A stretch of DNA of 64,000 nt from assembly GCF_000091045.1 (NCBI RefSeq), contig NC_006670.1:957001-1021000 (forward strand), given 5' to 3'. Below are positions 31,267 through 41,181 of the stretch, piece by piece. Numbering within the stretch: the first letter of the stretch is position 1; each line of letters opens with the position of its first letter. The notes beneath the pieces were generated by a model. That model saw nothing but the letters and a program-made list of their open reading frames with translations, had not been told where the DNA came from and did not search any database. The position numbers and the translations under genes were made by a program. Source of the DNA: Cryptococcus deneoformans JEC21. Taxonomy: Eukaryota > Basidiomycota > Tremellomycetes > Tremellales > Cryptococcaceae.

Positions 31267-31553
31267 GTGTTGAAGTGGAGGGTATCCGCCCTATTATGCA
31301 TCCCTATTCGGCGATAGCCCAGCATGCCTGTCTCTCTCTTTTGTTCTTTGTACCTTTCTATTCTTTTTGTTCTTCAGCATTATTGCCCATATTCCTTATT
31401 GTTCTTCGGCACGATGCATGCTCAGAGATCTTGTACTGCCTAATATATATATCAAGATCCCTGCATCATACATCATGCATCATCACTTCTTTTCTTGATC
31501 ATACAATTGGATTTGCTCTCCTTTACATAACCTCTACCTCTATTGTGCCAACA
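31267..31553 (+). repeat. Copia family H 3' LTR (287 bp)
   Basis: TGTTGAAGTGGAGGGTATCC to GTGCCAACA. It follows the purine tract directly and cuts into element G gag at the zinc-knuckle codons (AAAAACCATCAAG), so H inserted into G. Confidence 0.85.
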
Positions 31554-34500
31554 AAAACCATCAAGTCGCCAAGTGCCCAATTGTCCCCTCGCAACAATCC
31601 AATATTACACTCCCTTCAAAAAACTAGATATGCTCTTGTCTGCCAATGTCGAAGAAGGTAGCCAGGAACAAGAGCGTACTACCAAACCGGCCAACACAAA
31701 CTCCTGCAAATATCTCCAAACTCTTGAAGATAATAACAAAAACAACAAAAACCAACTCACAATCGACTTTCACTTTCACAACAATGTTTATCAAGCTTTA
31801 ATCGATTCCGGTGCCTCTACAAACTTCATTGACAAAAGATTCATCCAGACCTTTAACCTCAAAACCATGAAAATAGAAGAGTCAATCCCATTATACCTAT
31901 TCAACACTGCGGGTCAGCGAACTATAATTGAAGAAGAAGCCAACATCCTGGTTAACATCAAGAAACCATTCAGACACACCTTACTTCGACTCCTCATAAG
32001 TGACATCGGCTCCTACCCCATCGTCTTAGGTATAACCTGGTTGCAAGAGCACAATCCGTCCATCAGCTGGGAAACACTTTCCATACACTCACCTGTATCA
32101 CAGATGATGAGTGCCAACTTAGCCATGGTCATCACCAATGACAAACCCCCAAAAGAAAACACTGATGCTGAAATAGTACCTAAAGAATACCATCAATATC
32201 TAGATGTATTCGACAAGAAAAGCACTGATACGCTCCCAGAACATAGGTCCTTTGACCATCATATCCCTCTCGAAGAAGGAAAGAACCCACCTTTTGGTCC
32301 CATATACAATCTCTCTGAAAAAGAACTTGAAGCTCTCCGTGAATACCTTGATGAGAATCTTAAGAAAGGTTTTATCCGACTGTCCGAATCACCAGCCAGA
32401 GCACCCATACTCTTTGTCAAAAAGAAAGACAGATCGCTTAGGATGTGTGTCAATTACCGGGGAATCAACAAGATCACCATCAAGGATCGCTATCCTCTAC
32501 CATTGATCGCCGAGCTCCTAGATCGACTCAAATCAGCCAAAGTATTCACCAAGATTGACCTGCGAGGAGCCTACAATTTACTTCGCATTAAGGCAGGCAA
32601 AGAATGGAAAACAGCTTTCTGTACTCGCTATGGGCATTTCGAATATTTGGTAATGCTGTTTGGCCTCACTGATGCCCCTGCATCCTTCCAACATCTCATG
32701 AACCACAATTTCCGCAACATGCTAGACATATTTGTTATTATCTACCTCGATGACATCCTCATCTACAGCCCAGACTTGGAGACTCACCAGTCACACGTCA
32801 TACAAGTCCTAGATCGCCTCCACCAAACCCATTTATATGCCAAAGCTTCAAAGTGTGAGTTCCATCAAACCTCAGTAGAGTTCCTAGGTTTCGTTGTCAG
32901 AGATCAAGGTCTATCAATGGACACCAAGAAAGTGAAGTCTGTCATGGAATGGCTGACACCTCACAATCTCCGTGATACCCAGTCCTTCCTTGGGTTCTGT
33001 AACTTCTACCAAAGGTTCATCAAGAACTACTCTAGTATTGCCAAACCTCTTATCGACTTGACAAAGAAGGACTTACCCTTTGTATGGGAAGAACCTCAAT
33101 GAACATCATTCAAAGCACTCAAAAGGAGCTTCACCTCTGTTGATCTCCTACATCATTACGACCCAACCAAGCAACTCATCCTTGAAACCGATGCCTCCAA
33201 CTATGCCATCACAGGTATCTTATCACATGAAATTGACGGAGTTCGTTAGCCTAGTTTCTTAATTAGATAGATGACTACATGGTCTTTTTTCGGTCAGACT
33301 CTATACCATTATTAATATTCCTTTTTGTAACTTTCTGGTCTTTCTCATCACTATCTAGTACACTGTTCTACGAGACTGTTTGTACGAAGGTGCTAAGTAA
33401 AGACCAGTTCAACAGAAATCGACAAGAAACTCGAACCAGTTGCTTTCTTCTCTCACAAAATGTTGCCTGCCAAGTTAAACTATCCTATTCACAACAAAGA
33501 AATGTTAGCAACTGTTTTGGCATTCAAACAATGACGACATTACTTCGAAGGTGCCAAAGAAACCATCCGTGTCTACACTGACCACAGAAGCCTGGAGTAC
33601 TTTATGACTACCAAGCAACTCAATCGATGACAGGTGCGATGGTCTGAATTCCTAGCTGACTTTGACTTCAATATCATCTACTGACCAGGCATACAAGGCA
33701 CAAAGCCTGATGCACTCACCTGAAGGCACGATTATCATCCACTCGAGAAAGGCTCTAGCCTCACTACTGCGGCCAGTCCTCAGAATTTCCAGACTCTCCT
33801 TCACCCTGGCAGTATTTGGGTACTGCCACAACTGGACTTGATTGGTTGGAAATATCTTCGCCCATCAAGTCATTGCTGAAAACCAGTCTAGAAACTGATG
33901 AATCAGCAAAACCATTCTTGGACAAAGCCAATCATCCCTCTGAAGCACACCCATATGCTCAAGACGATGAAGGACTCCTCAGATATGGTGAATCGTTCTA
34001 TGTCCCAGCCACAAATGAGATGTGCACCCTTGTCATGAAAGAATGCCATGATGCACTCACTAGTGGGCATCCTGGATGATGCAAGACTATCCAACTCATC
34101 TGGCGCCATTACTGGTGGCCAGGCCTAAAAGGCTTCCTCAATCACTACATTGATTCCTGTGATCTTTGTTGCAGATCTAAGACAAGACATCATCAGCCCT
34201 ATGGCGAACTCAAGTCTCTACCCATTCCCCCATATCTGTGGTCATCTGTATTGATGGACCTCATTGAACAACTTCCCCCATCACACAGCTACAACACCAT
34301 TCTTGTGATCATAGACTGACTCACTAAAATGGCTCTCTTTATCCCCACAATGACTTGCCTCACTGCCGACGAACTCACCCAATTATATGTCACCCATGTC
34401 TTCTCCAAGCATGGGATTCTGATGACCAGTATCATACCAGATCGTGGATCTGAATTCACATCCCACTTTTGGCAAACATTTACACAACTCCTACACATCG

Positions 34501-34970
34501 AGTTAGAACTCAGCACAGCTTTTCACCCAGAAACAGACAGACAAACCGAACGAGTGAACCAGGTCTTAGAACAATATCTGTGTCTTTATACCAATTATAA
34601 GCAAAAGGAATGAGCACCGCTACTCCCAGTTGCAGAATTCACTTACAACAATACACCCCATTTGTCCACTACCATGAACAAAGGGTACCATCCCAGGGCA
34701 TCATTTACCCCCAATGACAATGTCCCTATTTTCAGCCCACCTGCCAGAGCCTCCATCACCGACTTGAGCAAGCTCCATGAACACCTCAAGGTCGAAATGT
34801 CCAAAGCACAAGAGAGTGCAACACTACAGTTTGATAAGCATTGTGTCCCACTTCCCAAATATACTATCAGCAACAAAGTCTGGCTATCTGCCTGTAATAT
34901 CAAAATGAAATGACCCACCAAGAAATTAGATCACCACTATTGTTGATCAGTACAAGACAACACACCACCT
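31554..34970 (+). pseudogene. Element G gag-pol, decayed copy of the F family
   Basis: Plus-strand relative of F, entering at the end of gag (knuckle, slippery heptamer at 31618-31624, TAG 31625-31627). Pol is open from about 31630 to a TGA at 33100-33102: protease [11 protein letters not shown] with YLDDILIYS (about 32740). After that it is punctuated by stops: RNase H (LETDASNY, about 33185), a 177-bp insertion at 33238-33414, then TGA codons at conserved Arg or Trp positions (for example in LNR-R-Q, IIY-R-PG, IID-R-LT, KQ-W-RHY), integrase zinc region and DDE (PDRGSEF, TERVN). Most stops look like CGA or TGG turned to TGA. The protein is dead. The decay pattern points to methylated-cytosine deamination. 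Confidence 0.9.
33238..33414. other. 177-bp insertion in G RNase H
   Basis: Sequence foreign to the pol reading frame, AT-rich and non-coding. It is bordered by an imperfect 9-bp direct repeat, GAAATTGAC (33229-33237) and GAAATCGAC (33415-33423). This could be a small DNA-transposon relic; a filler or chance repeat is the alternative. Confidence 0.45.
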
Positions 34971-35230
34971 ATAGGAAACCGAGTTCATAGTAACGGTTCA
35001 GAGAAATTATTCCATACATTGCGAAAACATTTTTAGTTCATAGACTTAGTTCATAAATTTTTCAAAACTCGAATCAGTTTTTATTATAGATAGATCAAAG
35101 GACAGCCAAATTCTTCATGACCAGTTCATAGAAATTTTTTCCGTAGATCCAGCAAATTTTAGTTACAAGTCCACAACAGAACAAGCCACAGACAGCATGA
35201 TGGAGCGACCGTCTTTGAAGGGGGGGCGAC

Positions 35231-35740
35231 TGTCACAAGCCTGCACAAAGTAGAAGAGATAAGAGATCATAGGAGGGAGTTATGTAATGGAGGAAGGCAA
35301 GGTTGTTTCAGATAAGAAGGTCCAGCTGGACCTCTGAGAAAAGAACTGGACTTCCAGCTGGACCTCTGATAGAAGAACTGGACCTTCAGCTGGACCTCGA
35401 AGGATATAAATAGATTTCTGTAGAAGTATATAAAGGGGAGCTCTGTCCTCAATCTTGATCTTCTTCCCCTCGAAGATCAATATTTCATAAGTTACTTTGC
35501 GAAAGGTCCTTGAGCTCCTAGTGCTCGCTCTTGTCTTACCTTGCACCACCTTTGACATAAACTTACTCCACTAGTATATAAGCTTGCCTGATCTTCCCAA
35601 GCAAATATACCTCTGCCCTATACCATACGCCAACAGACAAGTGTCAAGAGGTATATCATACATATATCTCATTGCTTAGTTAAACTATGGCTTTCCATCC
35701 CGTCTCCAAGGCCAGGCCTTGTTGGGGACGAGTCGTAACA
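35231..35740 (+). repeat. LTR-F family, 3' LTR of element G (510 bp)
   Basis: TGTCACAAGCCTGCACAAAG to GACGAGTCGTAACA, preceded by the polypurine tract TTTGAAGGGGGGGCGAC. It is 53 bp longer than the F copy mainly because of extra copies of the palindromic GGTCCAGCTGGACC-type unit (35318-35400). The outside sequence GCAAC begins copia remnant I. Confidence 0.92.
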
Positions 35741-36527
35741 GCAACCCAGTCAAGACACCCCTCCCAACTGGCTTCAAACCAGTGACAGCAACTGATGAAG
35801 AATATGAGTTAGCATGAGAGTGCCCTTTCCCCAAATTGGCCAGCTCCATTCTGTATGCAGCAACTGTGACCTGACCTGACCTTGCCCATGTGGCTGGGGT
35901 GCTATCGAGATTCATTAGCAAATGGAATGAGTCACATTGGCATGCTGCGAAACACTGCCTGAGATACATTCAAGGCACTTCAGACCTCTTGTTGACATTT
36001 GATGCAAACTCGAGCTAGAGAGTAGCGCTCGGCTATGTAGATGCAGACTGGGGAGGAGATATGGATACAAGGCAATCCACTATGGGATATGTATTCAAAG
36101 TACATGGAGGCAGGGTAGCTTGGTAATCAAAAAGGCAAACCACCATGGCTCTATCCACCACAGAAGCAGAATATATGGTGTCTGCCAATGCAACCAAGCA
36201 GGCAGTGTGGTTGTGACCCCTGTTGGAAGATGTTGGATTGGGTCTGGGGGGTAAGCCTACTCCAATTGCTTAATGACAATGCTGGGGCAATTGCTCTGTC
36301 GAAAAACCCTGTAAACCATGAAAAATCCAAACACATCGATATAAGACACCACTTCATCTGAGAAAAGGTGACAGACAAAAAAACAATCTCACTAGAACAT
36401 GATGTCCCTTCAGCTGGAAACCTAGCTGACTTGTTGACAAAGGGTCTTCTGATAGAAATCTTTATGAAACTGTGTAATTTATTAGGAATGAAGAAGATGA
36501 AGATGGAGAAGTTGGATCAAGGGGGAG
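35741..36527 (+). pseudogene. Copia remnant I: RT end and RNase H
   Basis: A diverged plus-strand relative of the copia element at 6-12 kb. It starts at the sequence equal to NPAKTPLP of that protein and reaches the C-terminus. RNase H landmarks remain (YVDADWGGD near 36030, STTEAEY near 36155, NDNAGAIALS, HIDIRHHF), but several TGA and TAG codons stand at Arg or Trp positions, and there is at least one frame slip. It ends in GATCAAGGGGGAG before its LTR. Element G inserted at its left edge. Confidence 0.85.
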
Positions 36528-36701
36528 TGTTGAAAAAGTGATCCAACTGTGGAGAGTGAGTATGATTAAACGAGGTTAGGGTTCCAAGGCACAGTAGAAA
36601 GTTTTTCCATAGACAGTCTATATATGCTTTATTCCTCCTTTCTTCTTCATGCAACATAGAAACTCTACCTGTAATTCCGAGCTATACCTGATTTGTGACA
36701 G
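36528..36701 (+). repeat. Copia remnant I 3' LTR (174 bp)
   Basis: TGTTGAAAAAGTGATCCAAC to TTTGTGACA, directly after the polypurine tract. Shorter than the 297-bp LTR of the intact relative and lacking its 21-bp minisatellite. It abuts a piece of LTR-B-like sequence at 36702. Confidence 0.75.
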
Positions 36702-36767
36702 TCCAATGCATAGGAATAATTCCTACCATGGATGAGAACAATTGATGGTCAGGGCTCTGCCCTTACA
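36702..36767 (-). repeat. Short LTR-B-like end of element E
   Basis: 66 bp matching the first part of LTR-B on the minus strand (TGTAAGGGCAGAGCCCT at 36767). Truncated at 36702 against the copia LTR. It is probably what is left of the 3' LTR of element E. Confidence 0.75.
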
Positions 36768-38724
36768 AGCTTGGATTTCTCATGAGAACAGCGAAGACAA
36801 CTTCAATGAAGAGCATTGAGGACACTCACAATATTGTTGTGCAGATCCTTGGCATCCTTTCCCCAGATGATGATGTCATCCATATATGCCTCACAACATT
36901 CTCCAGCTAACCCTTGCAATGCTTTGTTAATGCAGCACTGTTGGGCAGCAGGTGCATTCTGGATACCCTGGGGCATTACCATCCATTCCAGCAGACCAAG
37001 GGGAGTAGTGATGGCTGTCTTGGGGATATCCTCCTCCTTCATAAGTGTCTGAAAGAAAGTGTCTTTGCAGTCCAGCTTGATGAATATCCTCCCCTTTTGG
37101 GCTGCACAGTGTAAGATCAAAAGAATTTGATTCCACGAGTAATCCATGCTGAGTGAAGAAATTCAATCCTAAGGTACCATCATAGGTACCATGCAAGTCC
37201 ATCGAGACACCATTAACCCTATACATGTGCCCACCCAAGGAAAATGACCTGACAACTGTATCTGTTACCAATGGACCCACCATGCCTCTGGCTAATCGCA
37301 CCTGCATCTGTACTGTCCCTTTCCTCACCTTCCAGCCCAACCTTTCTGCCAGCCTTGGGTTCACAAAAGTTGTGGATGCCCTCATGTCAAGTAGGAACTT
37401 AGGGGAGCAGGCTGGCAAGGGGTCATCAACTTGGACAGAAACTGGGATGGCAAGAAAATGATGAAAAAGGCCATACATAGTATCACTGGTGTCATCATTG
37501 GCTGGAGGAACTGTTTGGGCTAATGTCAGGTAGGCTGAGGTGGCATCGCCTGCCATTAGTTCAGTCTCAAGTTGGTTGATCTTGGGAGCCAGAGCACATG
37601 TATGAGTAGGGCATTTGGAATGCTGGTGCCCCAACTTGTGACAATCATAACATCTGTTCTCCTTTTAACATCTGTTCTCCTTTTAACATCTGTTCTCCTT
37701 TTAACATCTGTTCTCCTTTTAGAAGACTTCGCAGATGTAACAGCCTTCTGGGGAGAGATAGTAGGGCAGGGGATGAGAAGTGTTATGGTAATACAAGATT
37801 GGGTGGGGTAACTGCAGGTGATTGAAAGAGCTTGAGGAAGGGGGGGGGGGGGGGTAATCTTGTTATTAGGATGTGCTGAGGAGTGGCAGGCTGCATCCTC
37901 ATGCTGGATACAATCGACATGGTTGCCAATCACAGTGTGTAAGTGGTCAAGATCATTGGATTGGAAATCATCATTGCTGACCAAACATAGGAAGAGACAC
38001 TTGGGGCAGGCAGCTCAGTACTAATCAATGATCTGGTGGTCAATGGGGTAAGACATAGTGCTGTGGAGATGACTGCAGTGGAGAATCACCACATTGTCAA
38101 ATTTTCACCAAGCCTCAGAAGAGATTTCAGTAAGGTAAAGGTGGAAGAGGGTCCAAGACTCATGTAGTTCCCAGTTTGACAGCATAGCTTTAGCCTTGAA
38201 TGCAGCTGACCAGTCATCCCAGGTTGTCAATTGACCCTTCTCCATATGATGGCCATCTTGTTCCACCCAGCTGGCCATTCCAACACACCCCACTGAATTA
38301 TTTGCCAGTTCAATGACTGTCCCCTGTTGTCACTCCTCCATGTCCTCATTGTCCACTGGAGTCAGCAGGCCATGAAGGTGAAACACATGCTGTAGATGGC
38401 AAAGATGGGTCAATACCTTGTCAGCATCACTGAGGGGACCCAGGAAACAAGGGATGTCAGATGCCTTGGGCAAGGGAATGCCTTGAGGGTGTAGTAGTCT
38501 TTGGACACTGATTGTTTCTGTTGTTTACCCAGCAACTCTGCAAGAAGTGCCAAGGTGCATTTGGTTTGTTGGTATGATTAACAAGATGCTCCAGGAGGAT
38601 GGCTGTGGAAGGCTCCCAGGCATGGTCATCTTTATTGTTAGGTGAGTCCTCCAAGACTGGTTTGGTTTTGGGAGGCATTTTCATATAGGAAGTGTTTGTG
38701 GGAAAAGGCTAGTTTTGAAAAAAG
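36768..38724 (-). pseudogene. Element E: CpG-stripped B-type gag-pol remnant
   Basis: Minus-strand relative of element B, broken in many places. From the right: gag start (MKMPPKTKP, 38684), gag core (WVEQDGHHME, about 38260), the knuckle region disrupted by four 18-bp tandem units, protease with LLDMRAS in place of LLDTGAS (catalytic TG lost), a deletion from protease to RT with a frame change near 37105-37135, and RT with YMDDIIIWG in place of YVDD. All of RNase H and integrase is deleted. Compared with fragment C, nearly every CpG has become TpG or CpA. A 14-base G run lies at about 37840. Confidence 0.9.
37649..37720. repeat. 18-bp tandem repeat, four copies
   Basis: AACATCTGTTCTCCTTTT repeated four times without change. 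On the gag strand it encodes repeated KRRTDV. It falls on the first Cys pair of the zinc knuckle and destroys it. Element B has one copy of the corresponding sequence. Confidence 0.92.
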
Positions 38725-38850
38725 TGTAGGCACAGGTAAGTCTGCTGCCACACCTTGGCATCAAATTACACTTACCAACATCATCCAATGCATAGGAATA
38801 AATCCTACCATAGATGAGAACAAATTGGTGGTGAGGGCTCTGCCCTTACA
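38725..38850 (-). repeat. Mini LTR (126 bp) of element E
   Basis: Begins TGTAAGGGCAGAGCCCT at 38850 and ends GTGCCTACA at 38725, so both LTR-B ends are present but the middle 370 bp are missing. It is followed on the element strand by CTTTTTTCAAAACTAGC, the leader also seen after other LTR-A and LTR-B copies. Confidence 0.85.
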
Positions 38851-38852
38851 AA

Positions 38853-39185
38853 GGTCCATTGACTGAGGGGAATGATTGTGGACTTTGAAGGGTCTGCCCA
38901 GTCAATAGAGATGTTGATGGTAAGGACCAGACAGCCATGTTTGCACTGGACACTATGATTATTGATCTGGTAGCATGATCCATTCAGCTGATGGCAGAGG
39001 ATAATACTGAAACCAATATTTGTTGGACAAGTCAGCTAGCTTAATAGGGCCCATTGACCGAGGAGAATGATTGCAGGACTGCCCAGTCAATAGAGATGTT
39101 GATGGTAAGGACCAGACAGCCATGTTTGCACTGGACACTATGATTATTGATCTGGTAGCATGATTCATTCAGCTGATGGCTGAGA
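38853..39185. repeat. Diverged direct repeat, about 140 bp, two copies
   Basis: Copy one starts at about 38853 (GGTCCATTGACTGAGG) and ends near 38995. Copy two runs from about 39049 (GGCCCATTGACCGAGG) to 39184. Both contain GCCCAGTCAATAGAGATGTTG and CATTCAGCTGATGGC. About 50 bp separate them. No coding sense is clear. CpG-poor. Origin unknown. Confidence 0.75.
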
Positions 39186-39320
39186 ATCTTCCTTAAAATC
39201 ACATCTTGAAGATATGTTGGCCTCTCCATGTGCACACCATGTTGCTTTTGCTGAGAGTGCAGGACTTATTGGTCCTCCACAAGCTGTTCTACATCATCAA
39301 GAAAGAGGAGATACTTCAAC

Positions 39321-40285
39321 TCAGCTTGTGGAGTGTGATGAGGAAAATAAATCTGTGACCAGCTTTCTGTCCTCCCTCAGAGTAGTGCCACACTCAGGGC
39401 AACTGCCCAGTACCTTGTCCCATCCATCCTTGTCTATTACATTGACAACCACATTTTGAAATTCCTTGGCAGGGCATTTAGGATGCACCACAATGGAAGA
39501 GTTAATGTCCAATTGGCCATAAGACTCTTGAAATTCTTGGAGAGTCAAGATGATGAAAGTTTTGACAGCAAGGTTGAGAATGAAATACATGTTTTCACAC
39601 TTGTCAGGTGAGAGATTGCAGTCATCAGGTAACCCCCAGTACAACGTTTGCTGATTGTTGGCAATAGCCAGCCCAATAATGATTTGTATGACAGCCTCCA
39701 CTATGTTGCTGAATTGCTGAGGCAGCCCTACAACAACCATGACAAAGATTGAGAAGACAGCAAGGACGATGGCAACTAGAGGTATACTCCCTGATCTGGT
39801 GCGGAAGATGTGCTCACCTCAATACAGGGTTGGGTTGTTGGCATGAGTAAGGGGGCGTCTAGGATTCGGAACTTTGGTAGGCCATTTGTCAAGCTGATGG
39901 CCAAGATGATCACACATGCCACCTGCATTTCATCGCCCTCAACACCTGTTTTGAGAAGAGACTCATCCACCATGATGACAGGAAAGTCATTATAGCCTTG
40001 CCCATCATCGATATCCATTGGCCCTCTTTCAAGACCGCCTTATGAAGCCTCCTGATCTGTTGGAGGTGGGTATGCATCATCGGGTAAGGATGTGGACTGG
40101 CCACCATGGGGAAGTGTCGACGGATCGAGATTTCACCAGGGACAGAATCATCGGAAAGGAGGAGTTCAGATGGAAGCGCGGGCGGCGATGGAAAATGAGG
40201 ACAAGGGCTGACTGGTGGCGTCGGAGACTCCAAGTTTACGCTATGGTTGAGCCAGGTCGTTTACTGCATCATGCGGACCCTTGAG
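39321..40285 (-). pseudogene. Unrecognised coding relic, possibly of a Tnp2/CACTA-type transposon
   Basis: Three overlapping minus-strand reading frames (about 40233-39910, 40018-39776 and 39740-39321) are longer than expected by chance and together look like one broken gene. The last frame ends with a Cys cluster, HPKC then CPEC-G 40 residues later. Basidiomycete Tnp2-linked proteins have a CPkC then C-CG pattern before their transposase domain, so this may be such a relic; no catalytic domain is present. A decayed host gene is equally possible. No start codon or splice sites could be assigned with confidence. Confidence 0.3.
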
Positions 40286-41181
40286 GGCATAATACAGATC
40301 GACAGCGCACACTGGCTTTGAGAGGCTACGACCATAAGTTAACCTATTGTTGGGAACGGCACGGCTTACATCCATCTTCCAAGCACTCACCAAGATCGCT
40401 TCTGGTCCTATAGATGCTGCTTCAGTGACATTGTCCGATCTACGATAGGGATTGTCGGACGATCTAGAATGGGATAGAAAACGTTTCAGTCAAGTCCTCA
40501 ACTGGGAACCCGTGTGCATGACTAGCCCTCACCTGCTGGGATTACTACTCCGAGGCATTTTTACTGAAAAAGACATGTAGGCTAGGTGGAAGGTTTGAGA
40601 TAGATCACTGATCCGCACGCTTAGTCATCGCCACTTGTCAGCTCCATCATTATTCCATATTTTGTAAGAAATTAAAGCTTACAAGATGCAGTTTGCGCTT
40701 GGAGATGAAGATGCTTATGTGGAAGGTTAAAGACAAATGTGGATGAGGGGAAGTATTTACGTAAATTAGCGATGGGAAAGGATTCTCGCTGCTGACAGCG
40801 ATGACTTGTTTGGTTAGTGTACAGTCCAATGGCCAGCGTGGATGCACAGCGTGCAGCCAGTTGAGTGGCCACGGCGTGAACCAAACAACGGGCAGCCTGC
40901 ATGCAGCGCCTATTTTGCATGCTACTTTCCACGCTTTTCGAGCCGCGTGCCTTTCTCTATTCGCGTTTGGTGCACGCCTCCTCCGACACCACGCCATGGA
41001 TGTTCGGCGGTGGTAAACGAAGAAGCGTCGCCTAAAGACCTAGTCGGCCACCCAGTCGGTACAGACACGCGCGTAATATTGACATTGGTAGGAAGCCCGT
41101 TACAGTCGTCATTAGCAATACAGTGGCCAACAGTAGTGGTCGTCAAACATATCAGCTAGCCACAACAGCCCCCATTTCACA
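40286..41181. other. Boundary region and flippase promoter
   Basis: About 900 bp with no gene or retroelement that I can recognise. CpG content returns to normal here. The last part up to 41181 should hold the promoter and 5' UTR of the flippase gene. Repeats of TGCATGCAGC type near 40895-40905 are noted, nothing more. Confidence 0.5.

Noticed and set aside
37840..37853. 14-base G run as a G-quadruplex or regulatory site
   Set aside because: Sits in a dead pseudogene and could be a sequencing or slippage product; nothing supports function.
1..39000. CRISPR array or bacterial mobile system
   Set aside because: Repeats here are LTRs, minisatellites and tandem duplications without regular spacers; the window is eukaryotic.
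40650..40997. 115-aa minus-strand frame in the boundary region
   Set aside because: No domain, no splice context and unusual composition; no support beyond length.
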